A stretch of DNA of 64,000 bases from Anaerobiospirillum sp. NML120449 (GCF_023051105.1 NZ_JALKIL010000003.1:1-64000); one strand, 5' to 3'; shown: positions 47,500 through 56,493, counted from the first letter of the stretch. A program made the numbers and translations. Notes: generated from the letters alone by a model not told the origin.

Positions 47500-47787
47500 T
47501 TAAACGCGCTGGAAGTCAACGTGAATTACGCGGGAGGAAACTGGGTGACGCTGCATAGCGATTGGCTTTACAACGATCTGGTTGCCGTCCATGTTTAAGG
47601 TCACGTTTTCGGTGAAGAACTCTGGCTTAGTGGTAGCCTGGATTAACTTCTTCTCGTCCAGGATGATGGATAAGGTCTCCTGGCCACGGGCAATAACGAT
47701 TGCCGGAATCTGCTCAGCACGACGAAGGCGGCGGCTCGCACCTCTCCCTAAGTCATTGCGAACCTGTACGTCTAATGAAATAGCCAT
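47500..47787 (-). CDS. rplY: 50S ribosomal protein L25
   Basis: A 95-residue short-form L25 that binds 5S rRNA, as in E. coli (94 residues). Family features: start with SLDVQVRNDLGRGASRRLRR and end with RVIHVDFQRV. The longer CTC-type C-terminal domain is absent, as in gammaproteobacteria. The ATG at 47787 has GAGAGT upstream. It is transcribed in the same direction as the tRNA-Pro gene about 220 bases upstream. Confidence 0.96.
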   Translation of the reverse strand: MAISLDVQVRNDLGRGASRRLRRAEQIPAIVIARGQETLSIILDEKKLIQATTKPEFFTENVTLNMDGNQIVVKPIAMQRHPVSSRVIHVDFQRV

Positions 47788-48002
47788 GATTAGATACTCT
47801 CGTATTGATGGTTAATGCCAAACGTCTGCGACCGGACCGTCTGGCCAGACATCTGCCGTGCAAGCAGGAAAAGGGATGTTCACATTCTCCCTGCCCTGGT
47901 ATTCCATGCTGATGCACTCCTTTATCTTAGGACTGTGCAGGGCAGCAAACTTAAACTTCCAACGGCTTGAAAAAAAAAGCGCTCATAAAGCGCTCAGAAA
48001 AC

Positions 48003-48079
48003 TGGTCGGTGATGTAGGATTCGAACCTACGACCCACTGCTCCCAAAGCAGTTGCGCTACCGGACTGCGCTAATCACCG
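48003..48079 (-). tRNA. tRNA-Pro (anticodon TGG)
   Basis: 77 nt on the minus strand including encoded CCA. The acceptor stem CGGTGAT pairs with ATCACCG, the discriminator is A, the anticodon loop reads CTTTGGGAG giving TGG, and the T loop is GTTCGAATC. It closely resembles E. coli tRNA-Pro(UGG). Confidence 0.96.
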
Positions 48080-48896
48080 ACGGCGCATATTTTAAAGAGG
48101 GCATATGTGACTGTCAACCATTTTTTTGACAAAGACTGAAAATATACTTAACAAAGATCTGCACCTCCTGACATACATAAGCTGGCCTGATTCTGGCCCT
48201 GGCAATGCATGTCTCAATCATCGCAAATGACAGTCCATCAATGGACCTGAACCAACCCTCGCCATCTGCAACCGCATTAATCGTGCCCGGAAAATGTTAT
48301 AAATCCGACCAGCCAGCAACAAATCAGAATATACGACCGATTCCCCTGCACCAGTCCCATGCCACGCAACCAACAGTAATACCTCATCATTAATGTAGCG
48401 CCCTGCGAACTGATCTGACAGCTGTACACAGCTTTTACTGCACATGCCCGTAAGTCAGATTCTAGCGGCTCAAGACGGCCTAATCGCTGGCAAAGGCCGC
48501 AAAGGCATCTCCAGCAATCACCAGCTCATGAGCAGAGTTCCATGACTGGTAAGCTGCTGCATTTTGACTGTATTTTTCACTTTGTCTGGCAGCACTTCGC
48601 TAAGAGCATTCAGCAGTACATGTGTGGAAAAAGCCGCAAACACGGGATTTTGCTTTATACAAACGGGAAAATAAAGCACTTTACATAACTGGTACTCAGG
48701 CCTGAGAGCAAAATGATTCAGCCTGACAGAATGATAATGGTTAGCGTACATCTTGCCTGCATATCTTTGCAGCGTACAATAGTGCCGCACTGCCCCATCC
48801 GGTACAATATATATAAGCCCGGCCGGGCCAGAAGGATCTGACAGGCTGTTTTTCAGTACGCAGGCCTGTAATAGACAGCTCAAAGCGAGGGTTTCA
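48080..48896. other. Gap between tRNA-Pro and dCMP deaminase
   Basis: No credible gene. A TATAAG -10-like hexamer lies at about 48809 in front of the deaminase gene. The minus-strand frame at 48518-48883 has no ribosome binding site or known motif. Confidence 0.45.
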
Positions 48897-49517
48897 ATGA
48901 CAACTACTTACACCCGCCCATCAAAAGATGAGTCCTTTATGGAGATCGCTGAGACCGTATCAATGCGCTCCACCTGTCTGCGCCGTCGTTACGGTGCCAT
49001 TATCGTATCCAAGGATGGACGCATTGTTTCAACCGGCTATAACGGTGCACCTCGCCACCGCGACAACTGCTCCGACCTTGGTATCTGTCTGCGTGATGAG
49101 CTCAATGTAAAGCCAGGCACCCACTACGAGATTTGCCGTGCCGTTCACGCTGAGGCCAACGCCATCATCAATGGCAACCCGCTGGACATTATGGGAGGCA
49201 CCCTTTACCTGTGCGGTACCGACGCTGCAACCAATACACCTACCAAAAACATCAGCCCTTGCGCCATGTGTGAGCGCCTCATTCTCAACGCTCAGATTGA
49301 GCGCGTGGTAATGCGTTCTGAGGATGGTACTCTGGTTGAGGTCAACCCTCTGGACTGGGATGACGACAGCCGTCTTATTGAAGAGCATCGTCGTAACATG
49401 GGCCTTACCAACGAAAACAGCAATCAGTCTGTTGACGATAAGATTGAGGCAATCACTGCTATCCGTAACATCAAGATGGGCAGCTCCAGCTGCGGCGGTG
49501 GCTGCTGCGGAGGCTGA
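48897..49517 (+). CDS. Deoxycytidylate (dCMP) deaminase family protein
   Basis: A 206-residue zinc-dependent deaminase of the ComEB/dCMP deaminase type. The zinc ligands and catalytic Glu lie in CRAVHAEANAI (HAE near residues 82-84) and SPCAMCERLI (PCxxC near 122-126). The insertion with NCSDLGICLRDEL between the first strand and HAE is typical of dCMP deaminases. It makes dUMP for thymidylate synthesis. The last residues, SSSCGGGCCGG, form an unusual Cys/Gly tail. GAGGG precedes the ATG; a strong terminator follows, so it is a single-gene unit. Confidence 0.9.
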   Translation: MTTTYTRPSKDESFMEIAETVSMRSTCLRRRYGAIIVSKDGRIVSTGYNGAPRHRDNCSDLGICLRDELNVKPGTHYEICRAVHAEANAIINGNPLDIMGGTLYLCGTDAATNTPTKNISPCAMCERLILNAQIERVVMRSEDGTLVEVNPLDWDDDSRLIEEHRRNMGLTNENSNQSVDDKIEAITAIRNIKMGSSSCGGGCCGG

Positions 49518-49572
49518 TATCCCTATCTGCCCATATGCTCAGCAGGCAAGTATTAACATCTGATTCACCTGA

Positions 49573-49612
49573 AAAAATGGCAGCTCCCTGATAGAGGGGC
49601 TGCCATTTTTTT
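49573..49612 (+). terminator. Intrinsic terminator after the dCMP deaminase gene
   Basis: Stem aaaaatggcagc(t)ccc / (a)ggggctgccattttttt, with an A-tract upstream so that it can act in both directions. Confidence 0.85.
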
Positions 49613-49837
49613 AGTCCAGTCAGGACATAAATTTCGTCAAAGCACACTATTGTGCCCCATGTCAGAGCAAAAGCGTCCCTGAAAATCACTTTCAAACGAC
49701 AGATTCATAATTTTCAGTAGCAGAAAAATCCCTTAAAATCGCAGTATTTAACATTAAATTCACAATCACTTTATTAGATTTTCTTATACAGAACAGATAA
49801 TGCAGCCTGTCTGATGAGACAGGCCTGTTGCCTTAAC

Positions 49838-49929
49838 TATAGTAAACGAAACATATTGTTGATTAATAAGACATTGGTTTACAGGCCACTAGTCTGATTG
49901 ATAATCAAAACTTTAATTCGTTTACTATA
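49838..49929. repeat. 92-bp AT-rich element with 13-bp terminal inverted repeats
   Basis: tatagtaaacgaa at 49838-49850 is the exact reverse complement of ttcgtttactata at 49917-49929. Inside, ttgatta and taatcaa also pair. It could be a MITE-like element, a cruciform or a paired regulator site. Confidence 0.5.
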
Positions 49930-50058
49930 AATCCAGGTATACCATGACATGACATGACTGGTGCACCACCTGCCACGAAAACCAGGCCCGGCAATGCAAT
50001 GCCACTCCAGGCATGGTCAGGCAATCTGGGTGCCTCCACGCAAACAATGGCACGGCAA

Positions 50059-50090
50059 GGCATGGCATGGCATGGCATGGCATGGCATGA
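50059..50090. repeat. GGCAT pentanucleotide microsatellite, six units
   Basis: Six exact ggcat units in tandem, read directly. Confidence 0.9.
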
Positions 50091-50301
50091 CACTGCATAA
50101 TGCCTCCGCAAAGCCAGGTCAATCAGATAATGCCCGCAGGATCTTTACCAGTCCTGCCTGTGATGTCATCCGGAGACGTCTTGAACTAAAGAACTTCCTC
50201 GTTGTGATTAATTCTTAACCGGAAAGACAGGGAGCTGCAGAGCAGGTACAGTCCCTGAACCATGCTTCAAAAATCCCTGCTGAACGAATACAGGATGCGC
50301 C

Positions 50302-50949
50302 ATGCAATCTCTTCTCGAAGCTGTCAAAACCTACCCGGCATTCATTTTCGACATGGATGGAACTCTGCTCAACTCAGAAGTCTGGCACCGTGAGGCCTGG
50401 AACCATATGCTTGAAGAGCACGGGGCACCGCCCCTGAGTACTCAGCTGCTCATTGACCTTGCAGGTTTACCTACCCGTGTACTGGCGCAGAAACTGGTCG
50501 ACGAGTATAACGTCAAGGGCGATCCTCATGACATGACTGTACTTAAGACCCGTCTCTATCTTGATGAGTATATGAGCAAGGTAGGAACATTCCCTTTAAT
50601 CTGCGACCTGCTCAAAGAGGTCAAGGCCATGGGCCGCGCTGTGGCCATTGCCACATCATCTCACCAGGAAGAGGCTGTGTATCAGCTCGAACGCAATGGC
50701 CTGCTTGAGCATATTGATGCTCTGGTAACAGGCGAGATGGTAAAAAACGGCAAGCCAGCCCCTGACATCTATCTCATGGCCGCCCGGAAGATTGGCGCTT
50801 CTCCGACCCAGTGTCTGGTATTTGAGGACACCATTACCGGCATGAAGGGCTGCAAGAACGCCGGCATGGCAGCCGTAAAGGTCTTTGATGGCAACTTCGA
50901 CTGCGACCACATCATCCAGCCTGATGAACCATGGGCTGGCCGCGACTGA
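50302..50949 (+). CDS. HAD-superfamily phosphatase, YqaB-like (copy 1)
   Basis: A 215-residue HAD subfamily IA hydrolase. The nucleophile motif is FIFDMDGTLLNSE (D19 and D21), motif II is AIATSSHQEEA, and motifs III/IV are GKPAPDIYLMAARKIG and LVFEDTITGMKGCKNAGMAAV. The pattern is that of YqaB fructose-1-phosphatase or beta-phosphoglucomutase relatives. Its closest relative in the window is the gene at 57.9 kb; the two flank the flagellin array. AGGA precedes the ATG. The exact sugar phosphate is not known. Confidence 0.85.
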   Translation: MQSLLEAVKTYPAFIFDMDGTLLNSEVWHREAWNHMLEEHGAPPLSTQLLIDLAGLPTRVLAQKLVDEYNVKGDPHDMTVLKTRLYLDEYMSKVGTFPLICDLLKEVKAMGRAVAIATSSHQEEAVYQLERNGLLEHIDALVTGEMVKNGKPAPDIYLMAARKIGASPTQCLVFEDTITGMKGCKNAGMAAVKVFDGNFDCDHIIQPDEPWAGRD

Positions 50950-51060
50950 TTACCACAGCATGAGCCCGGACCACCACCCGGTACAACAAAGAACAAAATA
51001 CTGGTGATGCGGGCATAAGGCGTATAACGGACTGCTATCATCTATTACACCTCTATGCTC

Positions 51061-51085
51061 AAGGCGACCTCTGGTCGCCTTTTTA
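51061..51085 (+). terminator. Intrinsic terminator of the flagellin type
   Basis: aaggcgacc/ggtcgcctt with loop tct and a T run. It is nearly the same as the terminator after flagellin 2 (56315-56340), although here it follows the HAD gene. Confidence 0.8.
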
Positions 51086-51146
51086 AATAGACGAATCGAA
51101 ATACCAGTCCCAGTAAGGCCTGGAGCAAAATCATAGATTCAATAAA

Positions 51147-51162
51147 TGGTACATTTATTGCA
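51147..51162 (+). promoter_or_regulatory. Sigma-54 promoter of flagellin 1
   Basis: TGGTACATTTATTGCA has GG and GC separated by exactly ten bases, in the -24/-12 arrangement with TTGC. Sites with the same geometry precede flagellins 2 and 3. Confidence 0.65.
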
Positions 51163-51203
51163 ATTTACATCCTGTATACACCGGTCTAATAACGACTTTG
51201 TTA

Positions 51204-51263
51204 CCTGGCATACAAGCCCCTTAAACAGAAGGCTTATTTAACAATCTTACGTATAGCGCCAGG
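51204..51263 (+). promoter_or_regulatory. Structured leader of flagellin 1
   Basis: An outer stem cctggc (51204) / gccagg (51258) encloses a hairpin aagcc/ggctt (51214, 51231). The same arrangement with different bases occurs in the leaders of flagellins 2 and 3. Confidence 0.5.
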
Positions 51264-51293
51264 ATACAGCTCGTGTGATAAAGAGATGAGATT

Positions 51294-52238
51294 ATGGCTT
51301 TATACGTTAATACCAATGTCAGCTCAATCAATGCGCAACGCAAGCTGAGCAATGCAACTCTTAGCTTAAATACAAGCTATCAGAGGCTTTCTTCCGGCCT
51401 TCGTATCAACTCCGCCAAGGACGACGCAGCAGGTCTTCAGATCAGCGACAGACTGACCACCCAGATTAATGGCCTGAACCAGGGCAACCGCAACACCAAC
51501 GACGGCATTGCCCTTGCCCAGACTATTGAAGGTGCCCTGGATGAAACCACCAACATGCTCCAGCGCATCCGTGTGCTGGCTGTTCAGTCCGCCAACGGCA
51601 CCAACTCTGCAGCCGACCGCAAGGCTCTGCAGGAAGAAGTTACCCAGCTTTCCCAGGAAATTACACGTATTGCCAAGCAGACTACCTTTGCAGGTCAGCT
51701 GGTCATCAATGGCAAGCATGATGCCCAGAAGAATCCTAACAGCTTAATTCCTGCAGATGGCAAGCTTGTTTTCCAGGTAGGCGCCAACGCTGGTAATACC
51801 CTTAATCTGGACTGGGGCTCTGAGTTCACCTTAAGCGGCATCGGCTCTCAGGCAGGACTAAAAAATGCTGCCGATCAGGCGGACGGCAAGAAAGGTCTGG
51901 TTAAATCAAAATCGGGCAATGTAGACTATATTCGTTTTGGTGTCTGCACTGCAGAGGTTGCAACAAACACACTTGCAAATATTGACTCTCTTATTCAGGC
52001 TGTAGACTCAAAGAGAGCAGCACTTGGTGCTTTACAGAACAGAATGGAGAGCACAATCCGCAACCAGGCCAATATTTCAGAGAATCAGTCTGATGCCCGC
52101 AGCCGCATAAGAGACACAGACTTCGCCTCAGAGACCGCTGCCCTCACTCAGAACAACATTATTCAGCAGGCCTCCCAGACCGTGCTGGCCCAGGCCAATC
52201 AGCGTCCTACTATTGCACTGAGCTTGCTCGGCGGTTAA
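51294..52238 (+). CDS. fliC: Flagellin (array copy 1)
   Basis: A 314-residue flagellin. The N-terminal 135 residues ([39 protein letters not shown]) and the C-terminal 85 ([20 protein letters not shown]) are almost the same as in the two following copies; the centre, about residues 140-225, is variable and exposed on the filament. It is preceded by a sigma-54 type site and a structured leader. Its terminator is interrupted by the IS4-like element 36 bases after the stop codon, so its 3' end now lies in the IS. Confidence 0.96.
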   Translation: MALYVNTNVSSINAQRKLSNATLSLNTSYQRLSSGLRINSAKDDAAGLQISDRLTTQINGLNQGNRNTNDGIALAQTIEGALDETTNMLQRIRVLAVQSANGTNSAADRKALQEEVTQLSQEITRIAKQTTFAGQLVINGKHDAQKNPNSLIPADGKLVFQVGANAGNTLNLDWGSEFTLSGIGSQAGLKNAADQADGKKGLVKSKSGNVDYIRFGVCTAEVATNTLANIDSLIQAVDSKRAALGALQNRMESTIRNQANISENQSDARSRIRDTDFASETAALTQNNIIQQASQTVLAQANQRPTIALSLLGG

Positions 52239-52273
52239 TAAGCCTTAATGACTTTTTCGTTTCAACCAATATC

Positions 52274-52286
52274 AAGGTGACCTGTG
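52274..52286 (+). terminator. Left half of flagellin 1 terminator, split by the IS
   Basis: aaggtgacctgtg pairs exactly with cacaggtcacctt at 55157-55169, which is followed by tttgtt. Joining the halves around one copy of the loop atacaaaa restores a typical intrinsic terminator. Confidence 0.85.
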
Positions 52287-52295
52287 ATACAAAAC
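52286..52295 (+). repeat. Target-site duplication of the IS4-like element, left copy
   Basis: gatacaaaac, repeated in the same orientation at 55148-55157. An 8-bp duplication (atacaaaa) with 15-bp inverted repeats is the equally symmetric alternative reading. Confidence 0.85.
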
Positions 52296-52517
52296 CATGC
52301 ACTTTCTAACTTTATTAATTTAGAGAGAAATTACGAAATTTTTGTTTGATATATCTATATACATAAATAGTCATTGCACCAAAATCGATCGCGTTATAAA
52401 TTCGAATTAACATAAGTAAATGTACATGTTTTCCAGTATGTGTATAAATCAGATAAATACAGGAAAATATCATTAAAAAACTTGCGGTTATGTAGCATCT
52501 ATGATATTATAAGAATG

Positions 52518-52548
52518 GCTCCGGAGAATCAATCTATGTTCCGGAGCC
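52518..52548 (+). promoter_or_regulatory. Hairpin just upstream of the transposase gene
   Basis: ggctccgga and tccggagcc form a perfect 9-bp stem with a 13-base loop, 26 bases before the transposase start. No T run follows, so it is not a terminator. It may block translation of read-through transcripts, as known for other IS4-group elements. Confidence 0.5.
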
Positions 52549-52574
52549 AACTCTCAAAAAAATAGAGGTGTATT

Positions 52575-54920
52575 ATGGCCGCTACAAGCAAAACAGACAA
52601 GTCCAGTTCATTCAATCCCCGCCCTGCTGCAACTACCCGCGATCAGCAAGATGTTTTAGAAAAATTAGGCTTCGCAGATACCACTCCTGAAGTGATTGTT
52701 GAGGAGTCCATCAAGCCTGGAAAGCTCAAAGAGTTCTCTAAGAAGATTAAGAAGACAGTGGCCACTGTTTTCTCTAAACAAAACGTTCTGTCGAAGTTCG
52801 ATAAGACAGATTTCTTCTTACCTGGTAAGCGTAGTGACAGCCTTAATGGGGAGCATCTTTACTTAATCGTAATTATCATGCTCATCTGCTCTGACCAGGG
52901 CAGTCGGTTCAATATGGAGGATTTCAAGTCATTTCTTTGGACCAAATCATGTATGAATGGCCTGCATCCCATTGCAGCATCAACTTTCTCCTACCTCTTT
53001 CCTGAATGTACTACAACGCGTCAGTTTTATTTGTTTTCAAGGTGCTTCTACTCAGCAGCCGAGTACTCAGTAACTCCTCTATTTAGCCCATTGCCTCTTG
53101 AAGAGCTGTTTTATTCTGAGGAGGAGTTTAAGGAGCTTGCTGCCAAGGCACTTAAGAACGAAGGATGCATGGCAGAGCTACTTGAATTTAAGAGTTTGCT
53201 TACTAAATCTTTTGGAGAGCAACTGTCTAATTCATTTTATGAAGGCTTTAAAGATATTCTTGATAAGTATTCAGGTAGAGACAGCGATATTACTATTGCC
53301 AGCCTGGCTGAAGTTTTCTCTGCTTACTTTAAGTCAGACAGCCCTCTCGACCTGAACCGAGTCAAGCTGTTTAAGGTTATGAGAGAGCTCTTCTTTGATC
53401 TTATGGATGCAGTATATTCACTCCTGCGTGAAATTCCATCCTCAGAAACTCCCGTTGCACGAGCATTGAATTCATTTGGCAAGAGTGATGCTCTCGCCTG
53501 TGACGGCACCTCCACAAATTTAACTGTTAATGGGCTGACACCAATATCAAGAGGAACATTAGTGCCGGGCCTTAAGACTTTTGCTGCGTACTCTCTGCTG
53601 TACGATGTTCCAGTTTTCCTTGATATTTACCCTGGCGTCGTATCTGAAAGAAGAGCTCTCAACGAGGTGAGAGAGGAGTTTGCTGAAAAGAATATGCTGG
53701 TTGTTGCTGATGCAGGAATGTTTGGTGACAATTTATGTAGTTTCGATGGCAGCAAGGGGCAGCATTACCTTGTTCGGTTTCCGGTTTCATTCAACCCTGA
53801 TGTAGTAAAAGTCTACTCTGTGCGGGCAGATTACAATCCTAGACGACGTATGTATAAGACCGCAATGGTGCAGCATGTAAGCGATAAGCACTGCTGTCTT
53901 AAGGATATGGATCGTGATATTAAGCCAGGGCATATCTACCTCTGCGAGCTGGCTCCTGAGGTGTATGGACCAGGCGTGCACGCGGTAGTCATACCAGGGC
54001 ATGAGAACCACGAAGATAACACTGTTTTCGTAACTAACCTTCCTCTTGACACAGACAATATAATCAAGCTTTCAGAGCAGGTTTTGCATTTGATTGTGAT
54101 TTACCATTACAGATGGAGGGAGGAGCGCTACTTCTGTCAGGTTAAGAGCAATACAATTTTTGAGCATTGTGAACGCCTGTGCCCATTCTTCTGTGGAAGC
54201 TTCATGTTTGCCGCTGTCATCAGAAACCTGATTCAACGGTGCTTCGTGATTGCCAACACTTTCTCTAACAGTGCTGACAGGTGCCTGAAGAAGCAGAAGA
54301 GGTCTAAAGTAGCTGTCAGTGATGCCTGGCCATCACCAGAGAAGGGTTCAAAGTCCTGTCAGGTCTCTGAGTTTGTTAATGAGTTTATTGCTCGTGTAAG
54401 TGGCATTCAATTACATGGCAGTCTTAGTGAAAAAGCCACTGCTCAGGTTATAACGACCCGATGCAAAAGAACCCGCCCCTCACAGCAAAACATCGCAACG
54501 TCCCTTCACAAGAGCAGAATGACTATTACTGTTGAACGCCTTTTCAGCAGTACTATTATTGATAACAAGGAGTTGCTCGAATGTGATCTCAATGAAGTGC
54601 TAAGTATGGCAGTGCAGCAGGTTGATGCAGACAGAAGTGCTCGTATGGCCTCTACAGATGGTTGGCTATATCAATATACTTTACAAAAGAACACAGCACT
54701 TGTCAGAATTATGAAGCGTCATGTAGCCTACATCCGCCATGCACGAACTCATGGTTATGTGCTTCCGTTCGATGAGAAGGATGTAAGACAGCGGTTGTTT
54801 GACAGCTTTATCAGCGAGAACATCCCTGAAGCAGGCTATGAATGTGTTGCTGAGCTGGCAAAATCTCTAATCATCGATATTGAGTCGAAGAACGAGCTTC
54901 CGTCAATTTTTGACGATTGA
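52575..54920 (+). CDS. IS4-like DDE transposase
   Basis: A 781-residue transposase. The three catalytic acidic residues can be placed: D310 in LACDGTSTNL, D379 in VVADAGMFGDN and E516 or E517 in HYRWREERYFCQVKSN, which corresponds to the IS4 family Y-R-E-K region. About 300 residues precede the first Asp, including a Lys-rich segment (KLKEFSKKIKKTV, residues 49-61), probably for DNA binding, and about 260 follow the Glu. GAGG precedes the ATG. The ORF is intact and the ends are perfect, so the element may be mobile. It shows no close resemblance to the other transposase in the window. Confidence 0.88.
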   Translation: MAATSKTDKSSSFNPRPAATTRDQQDVLEKLGFADTTPEVIVEESIKPGKLKEFSKKIKKTVATVFSKQNVLSKFDKTDFFLPGKRSDSLNGEHLYLIVIIMLICSDQGSRFNMEDFKSFLWTKSCMNGLHPIAASTFSYLFPECTTTRQFYLFSRCFYSAAEYSVTPLFSPLPLEELFYSEEEFKELAAKALKNEGCMAELLEFKSLLTKSFGEQLSNSFYEGFKDILDKYSGRDSDITIASLAEVFSAYFKSDSPLDLNRVKLFKVMRELFFDLMDAVYSLLREIPSSETPVARALNSFGKSDALACDGTSTNLTVNGLTPISRGTLVPGLKTFAAYSLLYDVPVFLDIYPGVVSERRALNEVREEFAEKNMLVVADAGMFGDNLCSFDGSKGQHYLVRFPVSFNPDVVKVYSVRADYNPRRRMYKTAMVQHVSDKHCCLKDMDRDIKPGHIYLCELAPEVYGPGVHAVVIPGHENHEDNTVFVTNLPLDTDNIIKLSEQVLHLIVIYHYRWREERYFCQVKSNTIFEHCERLCPFFCGSFMFAAVIRNLIQRCFVIANTFSNSADRCLKKQKRSKVAVSDAWPSPEKGSKSCQVSEFVNEFIARVSGIQLHGSLSEKATAQVITTRCKRTRPSQQNIATSLHKSRMTITVERLFSSTIIDNKELLECDLNEVLSMAVQQVDADRSARMASTDGWLYQYTLQKNTALVRIMKRHVAYIRHARTHGYVLPFDEKDVRQRLFDSFISENIPEAGYECVAELAKSLIIDIESKNELPSIFDD

Positions 54921-55133
54921 TAGTTCAGATGGCGTCCATCTAAACTTCTGAAGTTATGCTTTCTTTTATGTTTTATGCTGTGCAGTTAATCTGTACGGCA
55001 GTGGAGCTATTTCTTAAAAAACATGAATATTTAAATCCCGGGGACAGATGTATAGACAATCTTGCATTTGGGGGTGAAAATTCATAAAAATTACCATGAA
55101 GCACCATTTTGGTGCCTTTGGATTTCGACTAAC

Positions 55134-55147
55134 TTAGAAAGTGCATG
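55134..55147 (-). repeat. Right terminal inverted repeat of the IS4-like element
   Basis: ttagaaagtgcatg, exact reverse complement of 52296-52309. Confidence 0.9.
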
Positions 55148-55157
55148 GATACAAAAC
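55148..55157 (+). repeat. Target-site duplication of the IS4-like element, right copy
   Basis: gatacaaaac, the same as 52286-52295. Confidence 0.85.
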
Positions 55158-55175
55158 ACAGGTCACCTTTTTGTT
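55157..55175 (+). terminator. Right half of flagellin 1 terminator, split by the IS
   Basis: cacaggtcacctt followed by tttgtt, complementary to 52274-52286. Confidence 0.85.
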
Positions 55176-55224
55176 GGTCTGACTTTAATCATTTTCCTGA
55201 TATATAAGATATCCATTTGGGCAC

Positions 55225-55240
55225 TGGTATACATGTTGCT
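55225..55240 (+). promoter_or_regulatory. Sigma-54 promoter of flagellin 2
   Basis: TGGTATACATGTTGCT has GG-N10-GC geometry with a TTGC -12 box. The same 16-mer precedes flagellin 3. Confidence 0.75.
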
Positions 55241-55258
55241 AATGGATTGTAAACGACA

Positions 55259-55327
55259 TCTGGCGCACTGATATTGCCACTCTGGCAATCAGTATGAGCT
55301 AAATATGACATTCAATAACCCGCCAGA
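55259..55327 (+). promoter_or_regulatory. Structured leader of flagellin 2
   Basis: An outer stem tctggcg (55259) / cgccaga (55321) encloses the hairpin attgcc/ggcaat (55273, 55284). Confidence 0.55.
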
Positions 55328-55362
55328 GTAACAGCTTAAATTAGGATAAAGAGACTTTACAA

Positions 55363-56280
55363 ATGGCTTTATACGTTAATACCAATGTCAGCTCAATCAA
55401 TGCGCAGCGCAAGCTGAGCAATGCGACTCTGAGCCTGAATGTTTCATACCAGCGACTTTCATCAGGTCTGCGCATTAACTCCGCAAAAGATGACGCTGCA
55501 GGTCTGCAAATCAGTGACCGTCTGACCTCCCAGATCAATGGTCTCAATCAGGGTAACCGCAACACCAATGACGGCATCGCATTAGCCCAGACCATTGAAG
55601 GCGCTCTGGACGAAACCACTAATATGCTCCAGCGCATCCGTGTGCTGGCCGTTCAGTCTGCCAACGGCACCAACTCTGCAGCTGACCGCAAGGCTCTCCA
55701 GGAGGAAGTAACCCAGCTGTCTCAGGAAATAACTCGTATTGCAAATCAGACAACTTTTGCTGGTCAAACTATTCTTCAGGGAAAAGATAAAGGACTTATT
55801 CCAGCAAACGGTAAACTTACTTTCCAAGTAGGCGCAAATGCAGGTAACACTCTGGATTTAGTTTGGGAGTCAGCATTTACTTTAAGTGGTATAGCCAGCC
55901 AGGCCAAGTTACAGAAAGCAGATATCGATAATTCTAAAGCTACAAAAGGCTTAATGCTGAGCAACGGCGCTATCAGGTTTTCTTTATCTACAGCAAGCCG
56001 CGCCACACATCTACTCGAAAACATTGACTCTATGATTCAAGCTGTAGATTCTAAGCGTGCAGCTCTTGGTGCTTTACAAAACAGAATGGAAAGTACTATT
56101 CGCAATCAGGCCAATATTTCAGAGAATCAGTCTGATGCCCGCAGCCGCATAAGAGACACAGACTTCGCATCTGAGACTGCTGCACTGACTCAGAACAACA
56201 TTATCCAGCAGGCATCCCAGACCGTGCTGGCCCAGGCCAATCAGCGTCCTACAATTGCACTGAGCCTGCTTGGCGGTTAA
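55363..56280 (+). CDS. fliC: Flagellin (array copy 2)
   Basis: A 305-residue flagellin, with conserved ends nearly the same as copies 1 and 3 and a shorter variable centre (about residues 137-215, with [14 protein letters not shown] and [13 protein letters not shown]). The leader from the sigma-54 site to the start codon is clearly homologous to that of copy 3. TAAAGAGA is the likely ribosome binding site region. A compact terminator follows at 56315. Confidence 0.96.
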   Translation: MALYVNTNVSSINAQRKLSNATLSLNVSYQRLSSGLRINSAKDDAAGLQISDRLTSQINGLNQGNRNTNDGIALAQTIEGALDETTNMLQRIRVLAVQSANGTNSAADRKALQEEVTQLSQEITRIANQTTFAGQTILQGKDKGLIPANGKLTFQVGANAGNTLDLVWESAFTLSGIASQAKLQKADIDNSKATKGLMLSNGAIRFSLSTASRATHLLENIDSMIQAVDSKRAALGALQNRMESTIRNQANISENQSDARSRIRDTDFASETAALTQNNIIQQASQTVLAQANQRPTIALSLLGG

Positions 56281-56314
56281 TAAGGCGTTTAAGCTTTCAT
56301 TTCTTATCGAATTC

Positions 56315-56342
56315 AAGGCGACCATGGTCGCCTTTTTGTTTG
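56315..56342 (+). terminator. Intrinsic terminator after flagellin 2
   Basis: aaggcgacc/ggtcgcctt with a two-base centre and tttgttt. Confidence 0.85.
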
Positions 56343-56389
56343 TCTTTATGAAGCTGTATTCCTGATATATAAGTCATCCATCAGGGTAG

Positions 56390-56405
56390 TGGTATACATG
56401 TTGCT
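56390..56405 (+). promoter_or_regulatory. Sigma-54 promoter of flagellin 3
   Basis: TGGTATACATGTTGCT, identical to the site before flagellin 2. Confidence 0.75.
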
Positions 56406-56423
56406 AATAGCTTGTTAACAATA

Positions 56424-56493
56424 TCTGGCGCCTGGAAATTGCCTGCAAGGCAACTCAACAGAGCTAAACAAAACCATTTAAGAGTACGCCAGA
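56424..56493 (+). promoter_or_regulatory. Structured leader of flagellin 3
   Basis: An outer stem tctggcg (56424) / cgccaga (56487) encloses the hairpin ttgcc/ggcaa (56439, 56449). Confidence 0.55.

Larger units (their letters stand above)
49613..50301. other. Gap before the first HAD gene
   Basis: No gene. It holds the 92-bp inverted-repeat element at 49838-49929 and the GGCAT microsatellite at 50059-50090. A cctgtct/agacagg hairpin lies at 49806-49823. Confidence 0.5.
50950..51293. other. Gap before flagellin 1 with terminator, sigma-54 site and leader
   Basis: Contains the terminator at 51061-51085, the sigma-54 type promoter at 51147-51162 and the structured leader at 51204-51263. Confidence 0.6.
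52296..55147 (+). mobile_element. Complete IS4-like insertion sequence
   Basis: 2852 bp. The ends are perfect 14-bp inverted repeats catgcactttctaa (52296-52309) and ttagaaagtgcatg (55134-55147), flanked by the 10-bp direct repeat gatacaaaac. CAT ends and a 10-bp or longer duplication are typical of the IS4/IS231 type. One intact transposase is inside. It is inserted in the loop of the terminator of flagellin 1 and lies in the same direction as the flagellin genes. Confidence 0.9.

Noticed and set aside
48518..48883. 121-residue minus-strand ORF upstream of the dCMP deaminase
   Set aside because: No ribosome binding site or motif, and it overlaps the probable promoter of the deaminase gene.
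52274..55169. Long 36-bp inverted repeat with a centre in direct orientation as the IS ends
   Set aside because: The outer arms are explained as the two halves of the flagellin terminator and the direct centre as the target duplication, leaving 14-bp true IS ends.
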